NCBI RefSeq assembly: GCF_965196975.1
Contig: NZ_OZ239981.1
Span: 1,054,001 to 1,118,000, forward strand
DNA length: 64,000 nt
Origin: Endozoicomonas sp965196975
GTDB taxonomy: Bacteria > Pseudomonadota > Gammaproteobacteria > Pseudomonadales > Endozoicomonadaceae
Direction of reading: 5' to 3'
Part shown: piece by piece, positions 1-10,107 of the stretch
Layout: each line of letters opens with the position of its first letter
Position numbering within the stretch: position 1 is the first letter of the stretch
Translations under genes and position numbers: made by a program
The notes under the pieces: generated by a model
The model's input: only the letters and a program-made list of their open reading frames with translations
Told to the model about the DNA's origin: nothing
Database searches by the model: none

Positions 1-199
1 GGATTTGCTATGGCTATTACCAATAGCGACGTAAAACTCTTCGAAAGCCAGCGCCTCACCGATGAGGAAGACGGTGGCGGTCGGGTTACTGGCAGCGAGG
101 TCATTGATGGCAACGTCAATAACCTCTTTCAGGATATTTCCCGGATCGACCGAACCATTGGTGATGTCGCTCTGCGTAAAGCATTTATCGGTATCAGCA

Positions 200-1590
200 G
201 GGTGCTCTCTCTGAATGATTGAAACAATAGTGCTCTATTTTCACAGCTACTATGGGAACACCACTCATAATAGTTAACTGTCATGCCCGCTTCTGTTATT
301 TCCAGCTCTACCAAAAGCATCGTTTTGCAAATTGAAGTTTCTATAGATTCAGGCAACATGCTGAATCTTGAAGATAGTTTACAGCGTGCACTCAATGAAG
401 CCGGGCAGCTTGGAACAAAAGAGTTATTGGGGCTATTTGAATCACCCAATAAAGAACCTATCGTCGTTAATCAGCAGAAGTGGAACTACAAAGGAAAGGT
501 TCTTAAGCACTATGAAACCTTATACGGTCGTATACCTTTGGAGCGCTCCGTATATCAGGGTGTCAGAGGTGGCAGTACTCTGGCAGCACTTGATCTTCGT
601 GCCGGTATTATTGGTTCAGCTACCCCCAAATTTGCCAAGTCTATCGCCTGGAAATACAGCCAGATGCCAGCGCCTGCGGTAAAAGAAGATTTTGAGACCA
701 ACCATCAAAGGACGCTTTCAAATTCTTATATCAAGCATTTATCGGACAGAGTAGGTGCATTAATTGAAGACCAGCAAGACACTCACTACCACCTTCCTCC
801 ACTAAAAGAGCCTGTTGAAACAATAGCCATTGGTCTGGATGGAACCTGCATGCTGCTTTGTGAAGAAGGCTGGAGGGAAGCCATGTGTGGGACATTGAGC
901 CTATATTCTGCAGATGGAGACAGGCTCCACACGATATATACAGCCAGTTCGCCAGAGTATGGTAAACAAAGCTTTATGAGCAAGCTCGACGAGGAGATTG
1001 CAGATCTAAAACGACTCTACCCAAATGCCACATACATCGGGGTAGCTGACGGGGCTAGAGAAAACTGGAGTTATTTGAAACAACATACCTCTGGGCAGAT
1101 ACTCGATTTTTATCATGCATCTGAATATTTAGCTGGAGCAGCGGAAGCACTGTTTCCAACCAGTAAGGCGAAGCGACACCAGTGGCTTGAAGACAGGCTA
1201 CATAGTTTGAAAAACAAGCGTGGAGCAGCCAAAAAAATCCTTCAGGAAATTGAATCAGCCGAGCTCCCGAAAAAGACAATCGCACTGACAGAGAAGCGCT
1301 ACAAAGCTGTGAGCTATTTTACAAACAATCACCAGTTAATGAATTATCATCAGGCGCTTAAACGCCATTGGCCAATAGGTTCAGGAGTTACTGAAGCGGC
1401 TTGTAAGACTCTGGTAAAGCAACGATTATGTGGTTCTGGAATGAGGTGGAAAGCAACAGGAGCGGAAGTGCTTTTGACAACAAGAGCACTGATCCAGAGT
1501 AAGGGGCGCTGGGAACAACTTTGGTCTGAGTTCATGACTGGAAAGGTTGAAGCTAACCTATGAGTCAGTTATCAAATTGAGAGAGCACCC
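200..1590 (+). mobile_element. ISKra4-family insertion sequence, copy A (1391 bp)
   Basis: The ends are imperfect inverted repeats beginning GGGTGCTCTCTC, and the element is flanked by an 8-bp direct repeat TATCAGCA (192-199 and 1591-1598). It carries one transposase gene. The same 1391-bp element recurs at 10108-11498 (inverted) and 58069-59459. The GGG end, 8-bp duplication and length fit the ISMich2-like subgroup of ISKra4; the subgroup is inference. The insertion interrupts the tail-like gene that starts at 10. Confidence 0.93.
283..1563 (+). CDS. ISKra4-family transposase (copy A)
   Basis: This 426-residue DDE transposase is identical in protein sequence to the copies at 10135-11415 and 58152-59432. 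Likely catalytic residues are the Asp of IGLDGT (about residue 185), the Asp of GVADGARENW (about 257) and the Glu of IGSGVTEAACKTL (about 370). It fills most of the element and has no frameshift. It should catalyse cut-and-paste or copy-out transposition of its own 1391-bp element. No passenger gene is present. Confidence 0.92.
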   Translation: MPASVISSSTKSIVLQIEVSIDSGNMLNLEDSLQRALNEAGQLGTKELLGLFESPNKEPIVVNQQKWNYKGKVLKHYETLYGRIPLERSVYQGVRGGSTLAALDLRAGIIGSATPKFAKSIAWKYSQMPAPAVKEDFETNHQRTLSNSYIKHLSDRVGALIEDQQDTHYHLPPLKEPVETIAIGLDGTCMLLCEEGWREAMCGTLSLYSADGDRLHTIYTASSPEYGKQSFMSKLDEEIADLKRLYPNATYIGVADGARENWSYLKQHTSGQILDFYHASEYLAGAAEALFPTSKAKRHQWLEDRLHSLKNKRGAAKKILQEIESAELPKKTIALTEKRYKAVSYFTNNHQLMNYHQALKRHWPIGSGVTEAACKTLVKQRLCGSGMRWKATGAEVLLTTRALIQSKGRWEQLWSEFMTGKVEANL

Positions 1591-4500
1591 TATCAGCACC
1601 GATAACAATGACATTTATCTCGGCAGTCATTTGATCCTGACCGAGCCTCCTAAGGATAAGCATGTCAGTGTTTTGCTATTCAATACCGACAGTCAGACCG
1701 ATGAGCGTTTGGATGCCAGAGACAGAATAGAAAGCTATGTTGTCCCCGGCATTAAGGCATCTTGGGAACTGGTAGGCGATCAGCTGGAAGGTCAGCGTAC
1801 CATTGTTGGTTATCAGCGGGAGGAATGGGCGGTTCCTGAAATTGGCGAGGTCTATAAGCTCACCACTCCCGATGGGCTAACGAGCCAGTTTGTTCGTATT
1901 ACTGCTGTTGACCATTCGGTGGTCACGTTTACCTATCACAACGGTTCAGAGTACGTCGATTTTAACCGGCGTAAGGTAGAAATGGAGATCAGTGCTCCGT
2001 TAGTAACAACCTTTGTCGGAGCGCAGCCGGTCCCCGGAGAACCCGAGGAAGAAACCAGTTCCATTTATGGCACACAGATAGCCGATACCTCCCGTTATTA
2101 CGGCATTCAGCCATTGAGTGCCAATGTGACCGCTGGCGACTTAACGGTTAAGTCTAAAACGGTTTATGCGCCACTGGTGCCGAGTGCCAAGGTCGAAAGC
2201 CCGTTGCTCGATCAATACGGTGGCTATACCGGGAAAACGATGGTGGCCACCGCTGGCACTACCCGTTCGGTCAGCTGTCGTTTTGTGCATATTACCGGCA
2301 ACCAGAGCCGAACTTATGTCCAGCGTGGCGTTCTGCCTAAAACGCTTTCTCTGTCGCTCGATGGCGGCACTTTTGAAGATGACGGTGCGGGTCATCTGCT
2401 CCATAAAAGTGGGACCAATAATTACAGCAAGCTAACCGTGGATTATGACCTCGGGGAGATTAATGTCTGGCGAGCGAGCAGCTATACCATGGCCACCGCC
2501 AATGCGACTTATCAGCCAGCCGTTGCCATTACCGGGACTGCGATCAGTGGGGCTATTCCAATCACCAACCAGAACCGGGGCTTTAACTACACCCTGAATA
2601 TGGCCGAGGCCAAACCAAGGCCGGGAACATTGGTGGTCAGCTATATCGCTCTCGGTAAATGGCAGGACATTCGAGATACCGGCGCTGGCCAGATGGAAGG
2701 CTCTGGTTCTGGAACCATTATCTTTGCAACGGGTTCTGCTGCAATCACTCTGGATGCTTTGCCCGATCCTGACAGTGCTATCGTTTTCAGCTACGTGGCG
2801 CAGAATGATGATGAGGTGACAATCAGAACCGGCTCTGTGCCTGTGGATGATATGACCTTCCGGCATACCGTCGAGAAACCCGGCATCAAACCCGGCTCGA
2901 TGACGGTGACGTATGTTTCCTTCGGTGAGAATAAAACCCTGACTGATCAGGGTAACGGCCTGCTGATTGGAGACGGCAACGGTGCCATTCATTACGCTCC
3001 CGGCGAGTTGAGCTTTAAGCTGGATTTTCTGCCCGACAGCGGCACCGAGATTCAACTGACCTATGAAGAAGGCACCAGTGCCGGTGGCGAGGTGATTGTT
3101 TCGGTGGATGGTCAGGGCGTAATGAGTGGCACCATTCCCGGTGCTCCCTTGCTCCCAGGTTCTATTCAGCTGCAATTTCTGGTCGAGCAGTTGTCCAACG
3201 TACCGAGCGAAACCAGGAACGAGGATGACTGGACTACCTATGAAACCACCCGGAACGTGGCCAAGCAGATTAGCGACGATACAACGGGTGGTTGGCGGGG
3301 AGTCACTGGCAGCATTGATTACCAGACCGGGGCATTCACCATTCTGGCATTGGAGCAGTACACCTATCCTGAATACGTCATCAAGCAGACGTTTAATGGT
3401 TACGTTCGAAAGCTGGACGTGACCAACACCTCCAAAACCCAAACCTTCAACGGCAGCACCATTACCGCCATTGCACAGGCGAGCAACCTCGCCCATGCAC
3501 CGTATAACGAGAACATTACCTCACCAGAACTGACCATTGATCTGTTGCCCTTGATGGACAATACCGTCCTACTCCCCGGCAGCGTGATCTTTGAATGGAA
3601 CGGTGAAACCTATTTTGATCGGGACGGTTCGCTCTATAAAAACCTGAGCACCGAAACCAATGCCGGGGTTCAGGTAGGCAGGGTTGACTACAGCGGTGGC
3701 ATGGCGACATTGGCGAGCTATCCAGAAGGGTCGGTCAGTACTGCAACCATTCAGGCAGCGGCCACCGTTGGCGTTGGCTTTAAGATTGATGCGGTCGCCT
3801 TCCGAACGCCCGGTGCTCCGATCCGTCAGGGCAGCTTGCAGCTAACGGCGGTTCGGGTGGATAACGGGGACATTATCACGGCAACGGCGGATTTTAATGG
3901 CGAGTTCAATACCGCAGAAGTGGTCGGAAAAATCGACGTAACCACAGGCTGGTGTGAGCTTCAGTTTACCGATGGCACTGATCCTATTTATGTTATCCCG
4001 CAGAGTGTTCGTTATAACTGCGTGGTAGAAACCAGCCTGCCGCTCGATGCGGAATTGATCGGGCTCGATCCGGTTCGTCTCCCTCCTGATGGACGGGTCC
4101 CTATCTATCGTGCCGGGGATATTGTAGTCATCAGCCACACGGCAAGCACCGATGCAGGTACACCAACCGCCGGTCAGGTGATTAACCTGGCTCGTGACCA
4201 TCAGGCAGAAATTGTCGTGGAAGACAGCAGCGGGGCTCAACTGGCCAGCGATCAATACACTGTCGATAGAGAGGCTGGAACCGTTACCTTTGCCGATCCG
4301 TTGAGCCTGATTGATGCTGGCAGCAGCCCTCTGACAGCTCCATTTACCATTAAGGATCGGGTTGAGCATATGAGCGTTTTAAGTGACGTTCAGATCAATG
4401 GTGATCTTTCTATTATCTCCCCGGTGCCTTGGGATTTACCCGCCTCCGAAACTACGGTGAGCAGTGCAGTCGTGTATGGGGACCTTCAGGCGAGAGTAAA

Positions 4501-5103
4501 AAACTTTTTCAGCCAGAAGGTATGGGATAACGGCGACCCGAACTGGACGGATCATCGGGAAGGGGATCAGACCACCGCCCAATACAACACCATTAACTAT
4601 CCCGTGGAAGTGACCAACAAGGGAGCCATCTATGGCAAGTGGGCGATCATCTTCACCAGTGGTTCAGCCTTTCAGATTGTTGAAGAAAAGCTCGGGATCA
4701 TCGCAACCGGCAACACCATTGCTGATGCAGCGCCACTTAACCCGGAAACGGGTGTGCCTTTCTTCACTATCCGGGCTGATGGTTGGGGAACTGGCTGGGC
4801 AGCCGGTAACGCTATTCGATTTAATACCGATGGTTGCCTTGCACCTATCTGGATTTGTCGGACGGTTCTCGCTGGTCAGGGGACAGAAACCAACGACGAT
4901 TTCACGCTACAGATCAGGGGGGATGCTGACTAATGGCTGGAATATGGTTTCCCGAAGATAACGTTGCAGGAAAGCTATCTACGCCTCGAATTTATGCTGC
5001 AGATAATGAGGCGTTTAATTCGTCTGTTTCAGAACTTCATTTTGTAATGACGTTGATTTTGCATGAGTCAACGGCGACAAAAAGTGTTCCGCTTTTAAAT
5101 GTA

Positions 5104-6219
5104 TAGGACTTTCGCATTGACAGGCAGCTGTAAAAATTGCTAGATCAGCAAAAAATAGCGGATGTCGTCGTGCGTAGAAAGATAACAAGACCTACAACAG
5201 CTGGGTGTGATTTGCCGAAATATACAGGGTTTCTATTGTGTGAGCCGAAATCAGCAACCTGTACTCGCCTTAGTGAGATCGGAGATATGTCACACCACAG
5301 CGTTAACCGTTTTCTACAACGTGAAGACTTTGCTCCCAATGACCTTTTCATGGAAGTAGCCGCAAGGCTGATTCTTGATGGGGGCACGCTATCGGTTGAT
5401 GATACGGTGCTGGATAAGCCGTACAGTAACTACACGGCATTCATCGGCTATCATTACTCGGGCAAGCATCATAAAGCCGTCAAGGGCATTAATCTCATAA
5501 CGCTCTATTACACCGATATCAAAGGCTATAGCCTTCCTGTCAATTTCCGTATCTATGACTCTGCGGACGGAAAGTCCAAAAATGATTATTTTCTCGAGAT
5601 GCTGAAAGAAGTACTTGTATGGGGCTTACGACCTGCATTTGTTACGGGGGATTCCTGGTATAGCAGTGCCGCAAACCTGAAGACTGTGAAAAACAACGGT
5701 CTGGGTTTTATGTTTGCCGTTAAAAGCAACCGTACTGTTTCTATCCAAAAGGGTGACTACCAACAAGTGCAGAGCCTGGAGATTCCTGAAGAGGGAATAA
5801 CCGTTTGGCTACGTAATTTTGGTTCTGTGCGTTTGTACCGGACGCGGCTAAAAAACGAGCTGCGCCATTACGTCGTCTACACACCCCATGCTGGATCAGA
5901 GGTATCACCACAGGTAGGCTTTAATGAACTTCACCTGCACCATTGGGCGATCGAAGAGTATCACCGGGCGCTGAAACAACTCTGCAGTATTGAGCGCTTT
6001 CAGGTGAGAGGAAAGCAGCAGGTCAGGAACCATATTTTTGCCTCTATCTTTGGGTATGCCTGCCTTCAGGCCAAGAAAGTATCTGAATCTCTCAGTAGCA
6101 TCTATCGCGTTAAGAATGATGCGCTCAAGGATGCTATTTGGGACTTCATTAAGAGCTTCTCTGATGGTAAAGACTGGCTGAGACCATCTTTTATCAGAGC
6201 TGTCAATGCGTAAGTTCTA
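5104..6219 (+). mobile_element. IS4-like insertion sequence (1116 bp)
   Basis: The 20-bp terminal inverted repeats are TAGGACTTTCGCATTGACAG (5104-5123) and its near-complement (6200-6219), differing at two positions. The element is flanked by a 5-bp direct repeat ATGTA (5099-5103 and 6220-6224). It carries one transposase gene and interrupts the lectin-like tail gene. Confidence 0.92.
5137..6213 (+). CDS. DDE transposase, IS4/IS701-like
   Basis: The product is 358 residues and probably starts at TTG 5137 just inside the left inverted repeat. DDE-type motifs are visible: LSVDDTVLDKPY (first Asp), FVTGDSWYSS (second Asp) and HHWAIEEYHRALKQ, which resembles the Y-x2-R-x3-E-x6-K signature region of IS4-type enzymes and carries the catalytic Glu. 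The stop lies within the right inverted repeat. Assignment between IS4 and IS701 is uncertain by eye. Confidence 0.85.
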   Translation: MLDQQKIADVVVRRKITRPTTAGCDLPKYTGFLLCEPKSATCTRLSEIGDMSHHSVNRFLQREDFAPNDLFMEVAARLILDGGTLSVDDTVLDKPYSNYTAFIGYHYSGKHHKAVKGINLITLYYTDIKGYSLPVNFRIYDSADGKSKNDYFLEMLKEVLVWGLRPAFVTGDSWYSSAANLKTVKNNGLGFMFAVKSNRTVSIQKGDYQQVQSLEIPEEGITVWLRNFGSVRLYRTRLKNELRHYVVYTPHAGSEVSPQVGFNELHLHHWAIEEYHRALKQLCSIERFQVRGKQQVRNHIFASIFGYACLQAKKVSESLSSIYRVKNDALKDAIWDFIKSFSDGKDWLRPSFIRAVNA

Positions 6220-7297
6220 ATGTAGATGGCTTCGCAACGTCAAATGGTAATTCTGTTTATCGGACAGACATTTGGGTTGAAAATGGGGTTTTACATTATC
6301 GAACGGAAAGGTCTAGTGATGGTCGTGTAGGAACAAAGGGAGAATCAACTGCCCTATTGCCGACAGGTGTGCCTGTTGAAATCGTAATCACTATGAATGC
6401 GAGCCGGAGTTATACGCCTGATAAGTTGGTCATGCACATCAATGGCACACGAGATACCGTTGTTAATTTACAATCAAGTAAAAACTATACCTTTCCCTGG
6501 TATAGTTATCAGGAAGTTTCACTGGGCTACGCGTCTAAGACGAATACCTTTGCAGCAGGTCTGTTAATCACGGACTTTCACTTATCCAATATTTATAACT
6601 CATCGCCAGTAAAAAATGCGTCCGCAATTAGTACCTATCAGACGATATGGAACTCTGATTTTGAGAATGTGGCTGAACCTCTAAAAGTCGCTACCCGGCG
6701 CAATAACATAGACAGCAGTCTAACATGGGCTAATACCGATGATACAAAGGTCATCTGGACTGATGGTAATGCTATCCCTTCAGCTGGTGGTGGCGGTGGT
6801 GATGCCGGAGCCGGGGGGATTATCATTCCCGGCAATGGCAACACCACACAGGTTCAGGGTGTCATTACAGAGAATGATCTTTTTGTTGCCCGAAGAGTTA
6901 TGGCTATTACCGAGGCGCAGTTGGCAGTGACCGATAGCGAATTGACCAAGCATGCTGTTCTCGATAGCACTGTCAGCAGCGATGTTGATGGAACCTATAC
7001 CTTGGATACCAGCCCTTACGAGGGCGCAGTAATAGTAATGGCAACGGACGAATACGGCTCTGTCTGGCAACCGGATACAGCCTATGTTGTCGGTGATGTT
7101 ATCAGGCCTGCAAACTTTCAAGGCTATGTCTACCAATGCACACTCGCTGGCACCACTGGCAATACAGAACCGGTCTGGTGGTACGAGACTGATACGAGCC
7201 AGACGATAGGTACTGCTCAATTCAAAGCAAAACCGTTTAGCCGTCCACTGGTACACGGTCCAATAATCCCAACCATCATTCCTGCCAGCTGATAACG

Positions 7298-9154
7298 ATG
7301 GCTTACCTACCAAACAAAGCTGATTTCATTTTCGGCCTCGATCCTTATGTGCCGGTTACTGATTTCGCTTTCTATCCAGAAAAGAAATACGCCTTTGTCA
7401 CACCGCCTTCGGTCGTCAGTGTTTACCAAGGGCGGTGGGATACCGGCCTCAGTAGCCAGCAGAGCAGTCTGGTGGCCTATGGCGTAAGTTTGCCCGTTAG
7501 TCGTAGCCGGACACAAACTAGCCAGCAGGCAACGCCTTTGAAAGCCTTGCCAATGGGGCTATTTTGGGGGGAGGTGACTAAAAAGAGTGCCGTTGTCAGT
7601 TTTAGTCATGGCGTGTCGGTTGCCAAACACAGTTCAAAAAGTAGCCTTTGGAAACATACCAACCTGCAGGATGTTAAACACTCGCAACGTTGGGATCACT
7701 CAATAAAGGCTACTGATGAGAGTGCAGTTGATCGTTGGCAAACAGGCAGGCCTGAAGATCGGAAAAAGCAAAACAGTATTCGCCGTGTTGATGAATTTAG
7801 CCCTCCGCACCAGGTAGACAAGTTCGGCTATCTGATACCGGGAGCAAGCATGCTTAACTTCCGTTTTTCCGGTCAGCCTTATTCGCCCGAAGCGACTCCT
7901 GCGGTTTACTTCCGAATGGGACGCAGGATTGAGGCCAAGGTTATTCAGCCGAGGGATAGTAAACGTTCCTCTATCTTCCAAAGCAACCGAGCCGAGGATC
8001 AGCCAGTTATCCTGCCGTGGGGCTTCGGCCAGAAAGCCAAGGATGAGAGCGTAACCGGCAACTATGGCGGCGAGACAGACCCGGACATTGTGGAAAAGCC
8101 GGAGCCAGAGCAGCCAGAGATCAGGGAGAGTTATCTGCTTATGAACGTTATCACCACCGTCGTATTGCCTGCCCTGACACCGCTCGAACTGCCCTCAATG
8201 GAAATCAGTCTGGATATTGATAGCTTCTCATGGAGCTTTACCGGAGAGCTTTGGGGCGCTTCCAATATCGCACTGGTGGAACCGGACGAGAACGGTCCGA
8301 AGCAGATCGAGGTCGATATCAACGGCTGGAAGTGGATCTTCATTATTGAGCGTTACAGCACAAACAGACGGTTCGGGGATGAGCGTTACACACTCTATGG
8401 CAGCAGCCGAACGCAGCTTTTGGCATCGCCTTATGCGCCACAGAGAAGTAAGAGCAACAGCGCCAACCTCAACGCTAAACAGGCCATTACTGAAGAACTG
8501 GCGAATACCGGCTTCACAGCTACCTATCCCGACCTGAACGACTACAGCACACCGGATTGGATCATGCCCGGAGGCTCGTTCAGCTATCAGAACCAGACCG
8601 CAATACAGGTTGTGGCCAAGATAGCCACAACAGCTGGATCGGTGATCATCCCAAGTCGTGATAACGACCAGGTGAGCATACAGCCACGTTATCCTGCCAG
8701 CCCTTGGCACTGGAACACAGCGACGCTGGACAAGATCGTTCCGGCGAGCATGGTCATTAGTTTAAGTGCCAACTGGCGGCCAGAGCAGGCTTACAATGCG
8801 GTCTATGTTTCCGGGACGAATGCAGGCGTGGCGGTCAACGTCAAACGAACCGGAAGCAATGGCGATAACCCGGCTCCCGATATTCTGGAAGACTGGCTCA
8901 CGGAAACGCAGGTCAATACCGAGCGAGGCCGAAATGAGCTGGCCAAGGGTGGCCACCAGAGCATTACCACCATTGAACTGCCATTGACCGATACCAACAC
9001 GGCACCCGGGTTAATTGAGCCGGGGATGCTGGTGGAAGTTCAGGATACGCTATTAGGAGAGAACGGAAACTGGCAAGCCCTCTGTCTGGCTACAAATATC
9101 ACGGCTGAACGAAGCAGAGTCATCCAAAGAGTCCAGCTGGAAAGGCACTATTAG
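7298..9154 (+). CDS. Phage tail hub-like structural protein
   Basis: This 618-residue protein begins six bases after the lectin-like gene, so the two are probably co-transcribed. The N-terminal third is Ser/Gln/Lys-rich and low in recognisable structure. From about residue 285 there are beta-rich segments (VVLPALTPLELPSMEISLD, IEVDINGWKWIFIIERY) followed by an alpha/beta part ending GLIEPGMLVEVQDTLLGENG. That pattern resembles tail hub proteins of the gp27/late-control-D kind, in which an early beta domain is followed by a concentration of GxxxxVxD-type strands. The assignment rests on general appearance and position, not on a decisive motif. The gene is intact, unlike both upstream neighbours. 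Confidence 0.55.
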   Translation: MAYLPNKADFIFGLDPYVPVTDFAFYPEKKYAFVTPPSVVSVYQGRWDTGLSSQQSSLVAYGVSLPVSRSRTQTSQQATPLKALPMGLFWGEVTKKSAVVSFSHGVSVAKHSSKSSLWKHTNLQDVKHSQRWDHSIKATDESAVDRWQTGRPEDRKKQNSIRRVDEFSPPHQVDKFGYLIPGASMLNFRFSGQPYSPEATPAVYFRMGRRIEAKVIQPRDSKRSSIFQSNRAEDQPVILPWGFGQKAKDESVTGNYGGETDPDIVEKPEPEQPEIRESYLLMNVITTVVLPALTPLELPSMEISLDIDSFSWSFTGELWGASNIALVEPDENGPKQIEVDINGWKWIFIIERYSTNRRFGDERYTLYGSSRTQLLASPYAPQRSKSNSANLNAKQAITEELANTGFTATYPDLNDYSTPDWIMPGGSFSYQNQTAIQVVAKIATTAGSVIIPSRDNDQVSIQPRYPASPWHWNTATLDKIVPASMVISLSANWRPEQAYNAVYVSGTNAGVAVNVKRTGSNGDNPAPDILEDWLTETQVNTERGRNELAKGGHQSITTIELPLTDTNTAPGLIEPGMLVEVQDTLLGENGNWQALCLATNITAERSRVIQRVQLERHY

Positions 9155-9232
9155 GCACCTGCACACCAATGGCTGAGTATCTTGCGTTGACGATTGAATA
9201 GAAGTGCCCATAGCGATTAGGATACTACTCTG

Positions 9233-9238
9233 TATAAT
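9233..9238 (+). promoter_or_regulatory. Candidate -10 box for the cold-shock gene
   Basis: A perfect TATAAT lies about 150 bases before the cold-shock start codon, leaving a long leader as is usual for csp mRNAs that are thermoregulated through their 5' UTR. No good -35 box is visible at 16-18 bp spacing; the TTGACG at 9187 is too far away. Confidence 0.4.
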
Positions 9239-9389
9239 GGCGGAACGTTAAAAGTGTGATTTATTTTTTATGCAAAGATTTGATGTTCCGGGCGTAATAG
9301 CTCGCCATATCCTTCATAAGTGATAACAAGCTTCTAGCTCCACCGCCTTATCACAAGGCACATTGATTATTAAATTACAGGATATGACT

Positions 9390-9599
9390 ATGTCTACTAC
9401 TACCGGTACAGTTAAGTGGTTCAATGAAGAGAAAGGTTTTGGTTTCATCGCTCAGGAAAACGGCGGACCAGACGTGTTTGCTCACTTCCGTCAAATCATA
9501 GGTGATGGCTTCAAAACACTGACAGAAGGTCAGCGTGTTGAGTTCAAAGTAACTCAGGGTCAGAAAGGCCCACAAGCTGAAGATATTCGACCACTGTAA
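9390..9599 (+). CDS. Cold-shock protein, CspA family
   Basis: The product is a 69-residue single cold-shock domain that binds single-stranded nucleic acid as an RNA chaperone. It shows the RNP1-like KGFGFI and the RNP2-like DVFAHF motifs, and starts TGTVKWFNEEKG like CspA/CspD proteins. ATG 9390 is preferred over ATG 9384 because AGGA at 9379-9382 is then spaced 7 bases away. It is a single-gene unit with a long leader and its own terminator, placed between prophage-like genes on the same strand. Confidence 0.93.
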   Translation: MSTTTGTVKWFNEEKGFGFIAQENGGPDVFAHFRQIIGDGFKTLTEGQRVEFKVTQGQKGPQAEDIRPL

Positions 9600-9654
9600 T
9601 GGTCGAGACTACAATACTGTAGTTTCCAACCTCGCATAAAATGAGGTTCAGAAG

Positions 9655-9684
9655 GGCAATGCTTTCGAGTATTGCCTTTTTTTT
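9655..9684 (+). terminator. Rho-independent terminator of the cold-shock gene
   Basis: A stem GGCAAT/ATTGCC (9655-9660 and 9671-9676) with a 10-base loop is followed directly by eight T residues. Confidence 0.88.
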
Positions 9685-9715
9685 GCTTTTCTGAAAAGCA
9701 AAGGGATAAGGAACG

Positions 9716-9947
9716 ATGGCAACTACCAATATCGGGCAACAGTTCAAAGCGCTCTTACCTAAAGGCTCCCGAGTAGTCGCCTTTATCAAAGCCAACAACG
9801 GTAATGGCATCAGTCAAGCAGAGTTAAGGGATAGTTAGTAGTCAGGGTGAAGGGGAGTCAGTAGGAGTTGGGCTAAAAGCATTTGTTCAGGATGGGGAGA
9901 TAAAAGGTACTGCCCCGAGCTCGGCGGGGTATGAGGTAGAAGTCTAA
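9716..9947 (+). pseudogene. Small prophage gene with a frameshift
   Basis: From ATG 9716, with AAGGA just upstream, a 40-codon frame reads MATTNIGQQFKALLPKGSR and stops at 9838. The +1 frame is open from 9828 to TAA 9947 and encodes a plausible C-terminus (KAFVQDGEIKGTAPSSAGY). Joined, the two give about 76 residues, a length and pattern seen in small proteins at the end of phage tail operons (family recalled, not verified). A single extra base near 9824-9830 would explain the break. The rest to 10107 holds nothing recognised. Confidence 0.5.
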
Positions 9948-10107
9948 TCAGGTCTTAACTCCCCCAACATTAGACAAAATGATAGTAGTCACAGAAAGTA
10001 GCCCGCATGAGTTCCTTCTTCCATTCGCTTAATAACTATTGAGAAGTTGTATGGTGGCTAGAGAAAGGCATAGCCTACTTACTCTCAAAATTCTTTAACG
10101 TTTAGTG

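Larger units (their letters stand above)
10..4933 (+). pseudogene. Phage tail/baseplate-like structural gene, split by ISKra4-like element
   Basis: The 5' piece (10-199) and 3' piece (1599-4933) form one open frame of 1174 codons when the insertion and one 8-bp target copy are removed; the junction reads FIGIS-TDNND. The product is not recognised by name. Its length, its repeated beta-rich modules built on P-x-PGS/T-hydrophobic-Y/F (about nt 2330, 2615, 2886, 3155, 3570, 3825) and its place upstream of two other tail-like genes suggest a virion tail or baseplate protein. The frame is open to the window edge, so the start at 10 is provisional. The next gene overlaps its stop by one base (TAATG), as in a phage late operon. 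The 3' ORF can restart inside the IS, but a functional product is doubtful. Confidence 0.7.
4933..7292 (+). pseudogene. Phage tail fibre/lectin-like gene, split by IS4-like element
   Basis: The gene starts at ATG 4933, overlapping the previous stop. It reads 57 codons to 5103 and continues in frame at 6225 once the insertion and one ATGTA copy are removed, giving about 412 residues. The N-terminal 210 residues look like a concanavalin/LamG-type beta sandwich (IWVENGVLHYR, LVMHINGTRD). A Gly-rich linker near nt 6780-6840 follows. The C-terminal part has a W-x-P-x-T-x-Y-x3-GD / YQCTLAGTTGNTEPVWW module typical of carbohydrate-binding or tail-associated domains. A role in host-surface binding is inferred. 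The ORF beginning at 6357 is only the 3' remainder. Confidence 0.65.

Noticed and set aside
9187..9192. TTGACG as -35 box for the cold-shock gene
   Set aside because: It lies about 40 bases from the TATAAT at 9233, too far for a sigma-70 promoter pair.
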